Assembly: GCA_039191605.1 (NCBI GenBank)
Contig: JBCCXL010000024.1
Location: forward strand, 23,488-87,487
From: JBCCXL01 sp039191605
Lineage (GTDB): Bacteria; Acidobacteriota; Thermoanaerobaculia; Multivoradales; JAHZIX01
Reading direction: 5' to 3'
Length of the DNA: 64,000 nt
Shown here one piece after another: positions 36,291-43,541 of the stretch (within the stretch, counting starts at the first letter, position 1; each line of letters begins with the position of its first letter). The notes under the pieces are model-generated. The model worked only from the letters and a program-made list of their open reading frames with translations. It was not told the DNA's origin and searched no databases. Made by a program: the position numbers and the translations under genes.

Positions 36291-37696
36291 GGCGAGCTCT
36301 CCCCCCGCACCCTCTTCTCGCCGGCCCCAAATCGCCGCAGCAGCATCTCGACGGTGCGCTCCGCCACCGACTCCGTCTGGTAGGCGCGGTAGTGCTGGCG
36401 CATCGCCTCCAGCCTGCGCTCGCCCCCGGCGAGGAGGCGAAAGATGCGCCCGCGGATCGCCTCGCCGTCGTCTCGGTCCCGATCTCCCGCGAGCCCCAGG
36501 CCATGGTGCACCACCCGAGCGGTATTGCCCGCCATGTCGGTCTCGCCGCCGCAGTAGACCAGCATCGGCACCCCGGCGAGGATGCATTCATCCAGCGTAT
36601 TAACCCCGCCGTGGGTGATCGCCGCATCGGCGTGCTCCAGGACTTCCAGCTGCGGCACCCAGGAGAAGGCGTGCACCGTCGGCGGTAGCTCTCCAAGATC
36701 CGAGGGCTTCACCTGCCCGCTGAGGCTGAGAATCAGCTCCCAGGGCGGGCTCTCGGAACTCTCTGTAGAAGATTCTGACGACAAGGCCGACACCAGCCTC
36801 CGCAGGAAGCCGAGATCCGCCGTCAGCATCGAGCCGAAGCCGGCGTAGATCAGCCGCTGCTGAGGATCCGACCGGCGGCGGCGAAAGAGCTCCTCGAGAC
36901 GCTTGCGATCTCGCTTCCTCGGGTTCCGATCCATCCGCTGCCGCAGCACCATGGGGCCGACGTAGCGCACCCGCTTCGGTGGCCGATGGGGGAAGTCGAA
37001 CTCCCGAGCGTGAAGGCTGAGAACCGGAAGGTGCCGGTAGGTGAAGGGGATCAGCCACTGGCTGTCGTCTATCTCCTGGCGAAAATCGAAGCCCACCTCC
37101 TGAGCCAGAGCCTCCAGAACCGAGATTCGATCGCATCCCGCCCAGCGCCAGCGGTGAGACAGGGCCCGCAGCTTCTTGCGCCCGCGGTAGGCGGTCCAGG
37201 CAAGCCCTAGTCCAAGTCGGGAACCTCTCCACCCCACTCCCGGCCGCGCCGAGATATGCAGCGGCGGCAGGCCGGGGCGGCGCCAGGTGGCGGGAAAGGA
37301 ATTGAGCAGCGCCACCGACCAGCCGTCGGCGGCGGCGCTGATGATGTGCTCGTGCATCTCGCCGTCGATCAGCACCAGGTCCGGAGCCGCGCGCCGCAGG
37401 TCCTTGACGAAGCCCTCCACCGCCAGGGATTTCACCGCCGCGCGGCGGCGGGCCGGCAGCTGGCGCCACCGGGTGATCCGGGAGCGGCGGGAATCCTCGT
37501 CGAGAAAGCGTCGATAGCCGCTCGGCGCTAGGGGCAGAAATTCCAGGCCGAGATGCTTCGCTAGCTTCGCTCGTCTGCCTTCATCGTCACCGATGAACGT
37601 GACTCTGTGCCCGGCGGCAGCGAGGCGTCGGCCGAGCTCGAGGCTCGGGTAGAGGGTGCTCGGGAAGCCGCTGGTCGCGATCAGGATATGGGCCAT
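36287..37696 (-). CDS. UGT/MurG-like GT-B glycosyltransferase
   Basis: 469 residues. The N-terminal domain begins HILIATSGFPSTLYPSLELGR, and the C-terminal donor domain ends with FSWVPQLEVLEHADAAITHG, GVNTLDECILAGVPMLVYC and GGETDMAGNTARV, the UDP-glycosyltransferase (GT1) signature with the HGG and E/D-N sugar contacts. A Ser/Glu-rich loop (SSESSTESSESP) interrupts the linker near residue 315. It is translationally coupled to the flippase downstream and separated by 30 bases from the sulfotransferase upstream. The acceptor could be a lipid or peptide aglycone. Confidence 0.86.
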   Translation of the reverse strand: MAHILIATSGFPSTLYPSLELGRRLAAAGHRVTFIGDDEGRRAKLAKHLGLEFLPLAPSGYRRFLDEDSRRSRITRWRQLPARRRAAVKSLAVEGFVKDLRRAAPDLVLIDGEMHEHIISAAADGWSVALLNSFPATWRRPGLPPLHISARPGVGWRGSRLGLGLAWTAYRGRKKLRALSHRWRWAGCDRISVLEALAQEVGFDFRQEIDDSQWLIPFTYRHLPVLSLHAREFDFPHRPPKRVRYVGPMVLRQRMDRNPRKRDRKRLEELFRRRRSDPQQRLIYAGFGSMLTADLGFLRRLVSALSSESSTESSESPPWELILSLSGQVKPSDLGELPPTVHAFSWVPQLEVLEHADAAITHGGVNTLDECILAGVPMLVYCGGETDMAGNTARVVHHGLGLAGDRDRDDGEAIRGRIFRLLAGGERRLEAMRQHYRAYQTESVAERTVEMLLRRFGAGEKRVRGESSP

Positions 37697-37726
37697 GGGC
37701 GGGCGCTCTTAGGCAGGAGGGCGCTC

Positions 37727-38563
37727 CTAGGAGGGAGGGTATCCGAGGCGCTCCACCAGGCCCCCGAAGCGGTCATCGAAGGCCTGCTGCACCCGCGGGG
37801 TGAAGTGCTTTCGCCACTGCCCCGAGGAAGGGTTACGGATATGGGGATCCGACTTTCGCTTCTTCAGCCGCTCCAGAGAATAGCGGCGGCCAAACCAGGT
37901 GCCGAGGCGCTGCTGCAGGGTAGACAGGCCGTAGAAGCGCAAGAGCCGGCCGAAGACTTCGGGACCGGCGGCGAGGATCTCCTCGTAGCGCAGGGTGAGA
38001 ATGTCGGGGTGCTCCGTCGGCCACCGCATCATGGATTCGAAGTGGTAGCGGCGGAATTCCAGCTCCGCCAGCAGCCCTTCCTCTTCCGGCACCGAGCGCA
38101 GGTATTCGACGAAGGAAGCACCTCGCCCCTGAAGCTCATCCGGGACCCGGCCATTGGCGAAATACCAATCGGACTCTGTCGGATTCTGAATCGTCAGCCA
38201 AGGCTCCGATCCCCGCCGGTGATAGAAGTAGCCGGACACCACCAGGTCCCGGGGATCTCGAACGAAGCGAGTCAGCCGAAAGCTCCCCAGCCGATCGAGG
38301 TCGAGGAAGCGATTGTTGACCGAAGCGATTCGATGCTGCCGAAAGCCGCTGTAGAAGTCGTCGAGGTGGCTGTTGTAGTGACGATAGCCTCGACTCCAGG
38401 GCTGACAGAGGTTGAACACCGCCTTCATCACCCGCCCGTAATAGACCGTCAGGCATTTGTGGTAGGAGCAGTGAATCAAGTGGGGCTTCGAGGGGTTTGC
38501 CACCACCGCAGGCCCATCTCCGGCCGCTCCGCCACGGGTTCCGTTCTTCTTCGAATCGCTCAT
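37727..38563 (-). CDS. Sulfotransferase-domain protein
   Basis: 278 residues. HCSYHKCLTVYYGRVM fits the phosphosulfate loop in the variant form with HKC in place of RSG/KSG, LTRFVRDPRDLVVSGYFYH is the 3'-phosphate-binding block, and GQWRKHFTPRVQQAF near the C-terminus matches the GxWRxxF motif of the PAPS sulfotransferase family. It is the second, unrelated-looking sulfotransferase in this locus and the first gene of the minus-strand group ending with the flippase, which points to a sulfated exported glycan. Confidence 0.83.
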   Translation of the reverse strand: MSDSKKNGTRGGAAGDGPAVVANPSKPHLIHCSYHKCLTVYYGRVMKAVFNLCQPWSRGYRHYNSHLDDFYSGFRQHRIASVNNRFLDLDRLGSFRLTRFVRDPRDLVVSGYFYHRRGSEPWLTIQNPTESDWYFANGRVPDELQGRGASFVEYLRSVPEEEGLLAELEFRRYHFESMMRWPTEHPDILTLRYEEILAAGPEVFGRLLRFYGLSTLQQRLGTWFGRRYSLERLKKRKSDPHIRNPSSGQWRKHFTPRVQQAFDDRFGGLVERLGYPPS

Positions 38564-38701
38564 CGAGCTGAATGATACGCCAAGCTCCCGACCCTGATTC
38601 CCCCGTCAGGACTTCTCGTCGACAGAAGGCCGTGAGAAGCTCGGCGCCCGCCCCCTCCAACATCCAGCATTCACCACAGGCACTCCTCCCGAAGAATCAC
38701 C

Positions 38702-40621
38702 ATGCAGCCCCCTAGCGCCTCCTCTTCTCCCGATTCAGCAGTCGCCGATACCGAGCGCACCATCGTTGCCGGCGGCGGTCCCGCGGGCCTCACCGCGGCT
38801 TACGAGCTGGCCAAGCTCGGCCGCTCCGGCGTGGTCTTCGAGGCCGACGAGCAGGTGGGGGGCATCTCCCGCAGCGTGGTCTTCGAGGGCTGCCGCATGG
38901 ACATCGGCGGCCACCGCTTCTTCACCAAGGCGAAGGAGGTCGAGGCGCTGTGGCACGAGATCCTCGGCGACGACCTGCTGACTCGGGAGCGCATGTCGCG
39001 GATCTTCTACCGCGATACCTTCTTCGATTACCCCTTAAAGCCCCTCAACGCCCTGCGCGGCCTGGGGCCCTTCGAGGCGGTGCGAGTGGGCCTGAGCTAC
39101 GTCTACGCCCAGCTCTTCCCGGAGAGCGACGAGACCACCTTCGACGCCTGGGTGAGCAACCGCTTCGGCCGCCGACTCTTCGAGATCTTCTTCGAGACCT
39201 ACACCGAGAAAGTGTGGGGCATGCCCTGCAGCGAGATCAGCGCCGCCTGGGCCGCCCAGCGAATCAAGAACCTCAATCTGATGACGGCGCTCAAAAACGC
39301 CTTCCTGCGCCAGGGCACCCGCGACGGCGAGGTGGTCACCAGCCTCATCGAGAGCTTCCTCTACCCCCGCCTGGGGCCGGGGATGATGTGGGAGCGCTGC
39401 AGCGAGCTCGCCGCCGAGCGGGGCTTCCCGACTCAGCTGAATTCTCGAGTGGTGCGAATTCACCACGAAAACGGCCGGGTGAGCGCGGTGGACGTCCAGG
39501 GAACGGCCGCGGGAGATTCCCCGAACGATGTGCGCACCGAGGCCTGCGACTCGCTGGTCTCCTCGATGCCCGTCGGTCAGCTGGTGCTGGCGATGGATCC
39601 GCCGCCGCCGGACGCCGTGCGGGAAGCCGCCGAGGGCCTGCGCTACCGCGACTTCCTGATCATCGGCCTGATCGTCGATCGCGATCATCTCTTCCCGGAC
39701 AACTGGATCTACATTCACTCCCCTGGGGTGCGGGTCGGCCGGGTGCAGAACTTCAAGAATTGGAGCCCGGAGATGGTGGCGGATCCGGCCACCTCCTTCA
39801 TCGGCCTGGAGTACTTCGTCAACGCCGGCGACGACCTGTGGAGCATGGACGACGAGGCCCTTATCGAGCTCGGCGCCGCCGAGGCCCAGAAGATCGGCCT
39901 CTTCGAGGCCGGCGAGGTGCGGGCCGGCAACGTCGTGCGCATGCCGAAGGCCTACCCGGTCTACGACGACCAATACGAGGCCCATCTGGCGACCCTGCGG
40001 GGCTGGCTCGACGGCTTCGAGAATCTCTACACCGTCGGCCGCAACGGGCAGCATCGCTACAACAACCAGGATCACTCGATGCTCGCCGGCCTCTTCGCCG
40101 CCAGGAACCTCACCGGGTCGGATTACGACCTGTGGTCCATCAACGAGGAGGAGAGCTTCCACGAGGAGGTTCGCCAGGACGAGCTGGAGGAGCAAGAAGG
40201 CGAGCAGAAGAGCGCCGGGGGCGTGCAGGATCGACTCACCCCCTCCCGCACCGAGAGCCAGGCGGAGCGACTGCTGCGCCAGGCCTTCGCGCGCTACGAC
40301 GAGGTCGCCCTCGGCGGCGCGGTGGGCATCACCGCCGCCCTCGTCCTCACCGCGGCGACCCTGCTGCTGATCTTCAGCCCGGACAAAAGCCTGGCGCCGA
40401 TGCTCTCGCTGCTGAGCAATTACGTCTTCGGCTTCGAGCTCTCCTGGACCGGCCTGCTGGTGGGCGTGGCGGGAGTGGGTGCCTACGGATTCGGCCTCGG
40501 CTGGGTGACCGCTCGCCTCGCCAACCTGTTGATTTCTATCTCCCAGCGCAACCTGGAACGACAACTCGTGACCCTGACCACCGTGGAGGCCATGGATGAA
40601 GGCGACGTCGAAATCAATTGA
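38702..40621 (+). CDS. FAD-dependent oxidoreductase (UGM/amine-oxidase type) with C-terminal two-helix membrane module
   Basis: 639 residues. The Rossmann motif VAGGGPAGLTAAYEL is near residue 23, followed by FEADEQVGGISRSV and MDIGGHRFFTK, then FFETYTEKVWGMPCSEISA and a C-terminal FAD contact NGQHRYNNQDHSMLAGLFAA. This architecture is common in polysaccharide loci and related to UDP-galactopyranose mutase and protoporphyrinogen oxidase; the reaction is unknown. After an acidic linker (EEVRQDELEEQEGEQ) there are two hydrophobic helices (GITAALVLTAATLLLIF and TGLLVGVAGVGAYGFGLGW). This tail resembles the separate 107-residue protein encoded next. Confidence 0.82.
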   Translation: MQPPSASSSPDSAVADTERTIVAGGGPAGLTAAYELAKLGRSGVVFEADEQVGGISRSVVFEGCRMDIGGHRFFTKAKEVEALWHEILGDDLLTRERMSRIFYRDTFFDYPLKPLNALRGLGPFEAVRVGLSYVYAQLFPESDETTFDAWVSNRFGRRLFEIFFETYTEKVWGMPCSEISAAWAAQRIKNLNLMTALKNAFLRQGTRDGEVVTSLIESFLYPRLGPGMMWERCSELAAERGFPTQLNSRVVRIHHENGRVSAVDVQGTAAGDSPNDVRTEACDSLVSSMPVGQLVLAMDPPPPDAVREAAEGLRYRDFLIIGLIVDRDHLFPDNWIYIHSPGVRVGRVQNFKNWSPEMVADPATSFIGLEYFVNAGDDLWSMDDEALIELGAAEAQKIGLFEAGEVRAGNVVRMPKAYPVYDDQYEAHLATLRGWLDGFENLYTVGRNGQHRYNNQDHSMLAGLFAARNLTGSDYDLWSINEEESFHEEVRQDELEEQEGEQKSAGGVQDRLTPSRTESQAERLLRQAFARYDEVALGGAVGITAALVLTAATLLLIFSPDKSLAPMLSLLSNYVFGFELSWTGLLVGVAGVGAYGFGLGWVTARLANLLISISQRNLERQLVTLTTVEAMDEGDVEIN

Positions 40622-40919
40622 TCCAGAGCTCGCCCTCGTCCGGCACACCATCGCCCGACTGCGGGCGAGAATCGTCGCCATGGTGACCGCCATGGTCGCC
40701 GGCTCGGGGCTCTTCCTGGCCACCGTATGGCTGATCATCAAGGGCGGACCCCACGTCGGCCAGAACCTCTCGCTGCTCAGCGCCTACTACCCCGGCTACT
40801 CGGTGACCTGGGGCGGATCCTTCCTCGGCTTCTTCTACGGCGCCCTCACCGGAGCCCTGATCGGCTGGAGCATCGCCTGGCTCTACAATCTACTGGTCAG
40901 CCGCCGCTCCGGAGAGTGA
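40596..40919 (+). CDS. Small two-helix membrane protein, paralogous to the preceding gene's C-terminal tail
   Basis: 107 residues, overlapping the oxidoreductase by 26 bases. Helix 1 is AMVAGSGLFLATVWLIIKGG, then LSLLSAYYPGYSVTWGGSFLG, then helix 2 FFYGALTGALIGWSIAWLYN and LLVSRRS. The pattern LSLLS(N/A)Y..G(F/Y)....W.G...G.......G.....W...L.NLL(I/V)S is shared with the oxidoreductase tail, so one is likely a duplicate of the other. Its stop overlaps the next start (TGATG). Probably a partner subunit at the membrane. Confidence 0.8.
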   Translation: MKATSKSIDPELALVRHTIARLRARIVAMVTAMVAGSGLFLATVWLIIKGGPHVGQNLSLLSAYYPGYSVTWGGSFLGFFYGALTGALIGWSIAWLYNLLVSRRSGE

Positions 40920-41977
40920 TGACGGGCCATCAGCAGCCCGCCGAAAAGGTCTCCCGCACCTACGGCGCCGGGGACGTCTCCTTCATCGTTCCCGTCGGCG
41001 GCGCCGCCCCGGCGTGGCCCCGCAGCGCCGCCAGCCTCGCTCGGCTGGATCCACCGCCGAAGGAGATCATCGCCGTCATCGACGGCCCCGACGAGAGGCT
41101 TCGGCGGCTCACGGAAGAGCATCTCGGAACAGTGCCCAACGTCCAGATTCTGGCCCTCGACCAGCAGGGCGGGCCGGGCCGCGCCAGAAACCACGGCGCC
41201 CGGGCCGCCAGCGGGGACCTGCTCTTCTTCACCGACTCCGACATCGAGGTGCCGCCGGGGCTCGCCGCCCAGGTCGCCGAGCCCTTCAACCGGCCCGACG
41301 CCCCCGCCGCGGTGATGGGCTCCTACGACGACGCTCCGGGGGACCCCGGCTTCTTCTCCCAATACCGCAACCTGCTCCACCACTACGTCCATCAGACCGG
41401 TCGCGAGCAGGCCTCCACCTTCTGGGCCGGCTGCGGCGCCGTCCACCGCGAGGTCTTCCTCGACGCCGGCGGCTACGACGAAGCCTACGGCATGCCGAGC
41501 ATCGAGGACATCGAGCTCGGCACCCGCTGGGTCAAAGCGGGTCACGAGATCCGCCTGGTGAAGGATCTCCAGGTCAAGCACCTCAAGCGCTGGAGCTTCC
41601 GGGACATGGTGGTCACCGACCTCTTCCGCCGGGCCATCCCCTGGACCGAGCTGATGCTCGGCGACGGCGAGATCGTCAACGATCTCAACGTCAAAACCCG
41701 CGACCGCCTGAGCGTGGTCACCGCCTTCTTTCCCTTCTTGCCCCTCGCCGGGGCCCTCTTCTGGCCACAGCTGCTGCTGCCGGCTCTGATCACCTGGGGA
41801 CTCGCTGCGCTGCTCATCGTGGGCCTCAACCCAGACCTCTTCGCCTTCTACCGCCGCAAGCGGGGCTTTCTCTTCGCCGCCGGCGTGCTGCCGGCCTATT
41901 GGGTCTATCTGTGGATCTGCGGGGCAGGCTTCGGCGGCGGCATGCTGCGCCACCTGCTCAAGGGCTGGGGACGCTAA
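40919..41977 (+). CDS. Membrane-associated family 2 glycosyltransferase
   Basis: 352 residues from the ATG at 40919, which overlaps the upstream stop by one base. GT-A domain: VSFIVPVGGAAPAWPRSAAS, QGGPGRARNHGARAASGDLL, FFTDSDIEVP as the DxD site, WAGCGAVHREVFLDAGGYDE and PSIEDIELGTRWVKAGHEI with the ED acceptor base. Two C-terminal helices (LSVVTAFFPFLPLAGALFW and the FLFAAGVLPAYWVYLWICG region) anchor it. It belongs to the three-gene plus-strand operon with the FAD enzyme. Its stop overlaps the convergent methyltransferase stop. Confidence 0.87.
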   Translation: MTGHQQPAEKVSRTYGAGDVSFIVPVGGAAPAWPRSAASLARLDPPPKEIIAVIDGPDERLRRLTEEHLGTVPNVQILALDQQGGPGRARNHGARAASGDLLFFTDSDIEVPPGLAAQVAEPFNRPDAPAAVMGSYDDAPGDPGFFSQYRNLLHHYVHQTGREQASTFWAGCGAVHREVFLDAGGYDEAYGMPSIEDIELGTRWVKAGHEIRLVKDLQVKHLKRWSFRDMVVTDLFRRAIPWTELMLGDGEIVNDLNVKTRDRLSVVTAFFPFLPLAGALFWPQLLLPALITWGLAALLIVGLNPDLFAFYRRKRGFLFAAGVLPAYWVYLWICGAGFGGGMLRHLLKGWGR

Positions 41978-42852
41978 GCCCGGCGCCTCAGCATCCAATA
42001 GCCGTTGAGCTGCCGCCCGCGGCCGTCATCCTCGAAGGTCTCGACAAGCTCCAGCCCCAGCTCCTGCAGCTCCGTGAGTAGCCGGTCTTCTTCCGGCTTC
42101 TGAAGGGCGTGGCAATAGCGTGCCGGGCTCTCTTGGCCCCCGGCATCGCCCTGGGGCAAGGGCCCCCAGGCGAGAAGATGATCTCCCGGGTCTAAAACCC
42201 TCTCGTCCACCGCGACGCCGGTGATCTCCCCGGACTTCGACCAGGGCAGGAATCTTCGCCGGAAGCGCGCGTCTTCCCCAAAGCGCCACACCGACACCAC
42301 CAGCCAGCCCCCCGGCGCCAGCTGCCGGGCCAGAGTCAGCAGCAAATTGCGGCGCAGCTCAGCTCCCGGGACGTGATGGAGGGAGCCGAAGAGGACAACG
42401 AGATCCATCGTCTCCTCCGATGAGAGCTCTCCCGAAGAGAGCTCCCCCGGGAGCCGAGCATCCTGCGTCACCCAATCCCAGGGCAGCAGCCGCAGCTGAG
42501 CCCAGCCGAGATCCTCAAGAGCGCTTTCGGCGTCGAGGAGCAGCTCGCCGCTACCGTCGACCCCGACGTAGCTCATTTTTCCCGCATCGAAGCGCTGGGC
42601 CAGTAGCGCCCCGAAGCGACCGTTGCCGCAGCCCACGTCCAGCGCCCGACGTGAAGCTCCATCCTCCGTAGGCGGACTTGCAGCGCTCGGCGCGTTCCCT
42701 TCCGAGCTACCGGTCCAGGAGCCCACCACTCGATCCAGCACTCGCTCCCAGCCGGGCCAGGGGCGCCCGCGGCTGCCGGAAAACTCCGCCGCCTGGCGGC
42801 GGTAGAACCGCTCATTGATCTCCGCCAGGGCAAGGCGCCATTTCCTCTCCAT
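41974..42852 (-). CDS. Trm9/ALKBH8-like class I methyltransferase, probable tRNA wobble-uridine methylase
   Basis: 292 residues from the ATG at 42852. The N-terminus INERFYRRQAAEFSGSR then GRPWPGWERVL matches the Trm9/ALKBH8 pattern (NxxFYxxxAxxFSxTRxxPWPxW). The SAM core is ALDVGCGNGRFGALL with FGSLHHVPGAELRR and LAPGGWLVVSVW. FLPWS and ARYCHALQKPEEDRLL near the end also fit the family (FVPW and YYHLYxxGEL in Trm9). The Elp3 gene lies divergently next door, and Trm9 methylates the cm5U that Elp3 makes, so a shared mcm5U34 pathway is inferred. Longer starts at 42870 or 42930 would add a 10-residue repeat (MSGCQIPDQQ/MSGAQLPGRQ). Confidence 0.72.
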   Translation of the reverse strand: MERKWRLALAEINERFYRRQAAEFSGSRGRPWPGWERVLDRVVGSWTGSSEGNAPSAASPPTEDGASRRALDVGCGNGRFGALLAQRFDAGKMSYVGVDGSGELLLDAESALEDLGWAQLRLLPWDWVTQDARLPGELSSGELSSEETMDLVVLFGSLHHVPGAELRRNLLLTLARQLAPGGWLVVSVWRFGEDARFRRRFLPWSKSGEITGVAVDERVLDPGDHLLAWGPLPQGDAGGQESPARYCHALQKPEEDRLLTELQELGLELVETFEDDGRGRQLNGYWMLRRRA

Positions 42853-43541
42853 CCGTCGATGGTATGGCATTTGACGACCGGGTAATTGAGCGCCGGACAT
42901 TTGCTGGTCGGGTATTTGGCAGCCAGACATTCGGCTGTTCGAGCCTCCACTACGACCAGGCAAGATCCCGAGGCCTCGAAGGAGCAAAGGAAGCGAACTC
43001 AACTTTTCTCCACACAACGGAGATTCTCTATGCTATATTGGCATTGCTCGATATGGCGATTTTGAACATCCCTCATTTGCCGGGATTCTCGGTCGTCACC
43101 CTCCGCTCTTTGCCAGCGATTGGTGCCTTGGCTTTCCTAGAAGCCCTGCCGCAGCCCTTCCCTCTTCCAGCGCTCGATTGTCCGTTCTTCTGAGCTGGTA
43201 GAGAGTGAAGAGACGTGCATGGTAGAGCTGCTAAAGCCTTTTCCGATGCTTCCAAGGCATGAGATCGATGATCTCTCTCCACTTCGAGCTGACGCGCGAT
43301 GGAAGGTGCGACCCGGAGCGCGTCCGGCAACGTGGCCTAGCCATGTTGCTCCTTCCTCCTTCTCTCCATACTGAGGGGTCCCCGGGCGGTCCGGGGACCC
43401 TCCTCTCTTCTAGCTCTCCTCCTCAGCCCGCCACCCTCTCGTGGCGGGCCTCGCCATTTCTGGGCTGCTTTCTCAGCCGCAGAGAACTTGGGCAGAGCGA
43501 GCGACTTGGGGCCAGACGCCGACCCTGGTAGCTTTCGCCTC
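42853..43541. other. 690-base divergent region with repeats and hairpins
   Basis: Immediately upstream of the methyltransferase is an imperfect direct repeat of about 30 bases (42872-42931). A locally AT-rich patch (43010-43070, with TATGCTATATT) could hold a promoter. No convincing protein gene: short open frames here lack family similarity and good ribosome sites. Two perfect hairpins occur at 43376-43449 (listed separately). Confidence 0.5.
43376..43449 (+). terminator. Two hairpins upstream of elp3 (terminator or leader attenuator)
   Basis: GGGTCCCCGG (43376-43385) pairs perfectly with CCGGGGACCC (43391-43400) and is followed by TCCTCTCTTCT. GCCCGCCAC (43426-43434) pairs perfectly with GTGGCGGGC (43441-43449). 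Nothing annotated on the plus strand ends just before them, so they either end a short unrecognised transcript or lie in the elp3 leader. Confidence 0.45.

Noticed and set aside
36291..36587. 99-codon N-terminal extension of the flippase
   Set aside because: Arg/Gly-rich shadow of the overlapping glycosyltransferase; the GTG at 36290 has a ribosome site and the standard 4-base overlap.
42864..43193. Small plus-strand open frame (109 codons) upstream of elp3
   Set aside because: Its first part is the imperfect repeat, there is no ribosome site, and no recognisable protein features.
43190..43240. tRNA-like GAGCTGGTAGAGAG stretch
   Set aside because: No acceptor stem, anticodon arm or T-arm can be folded around it.
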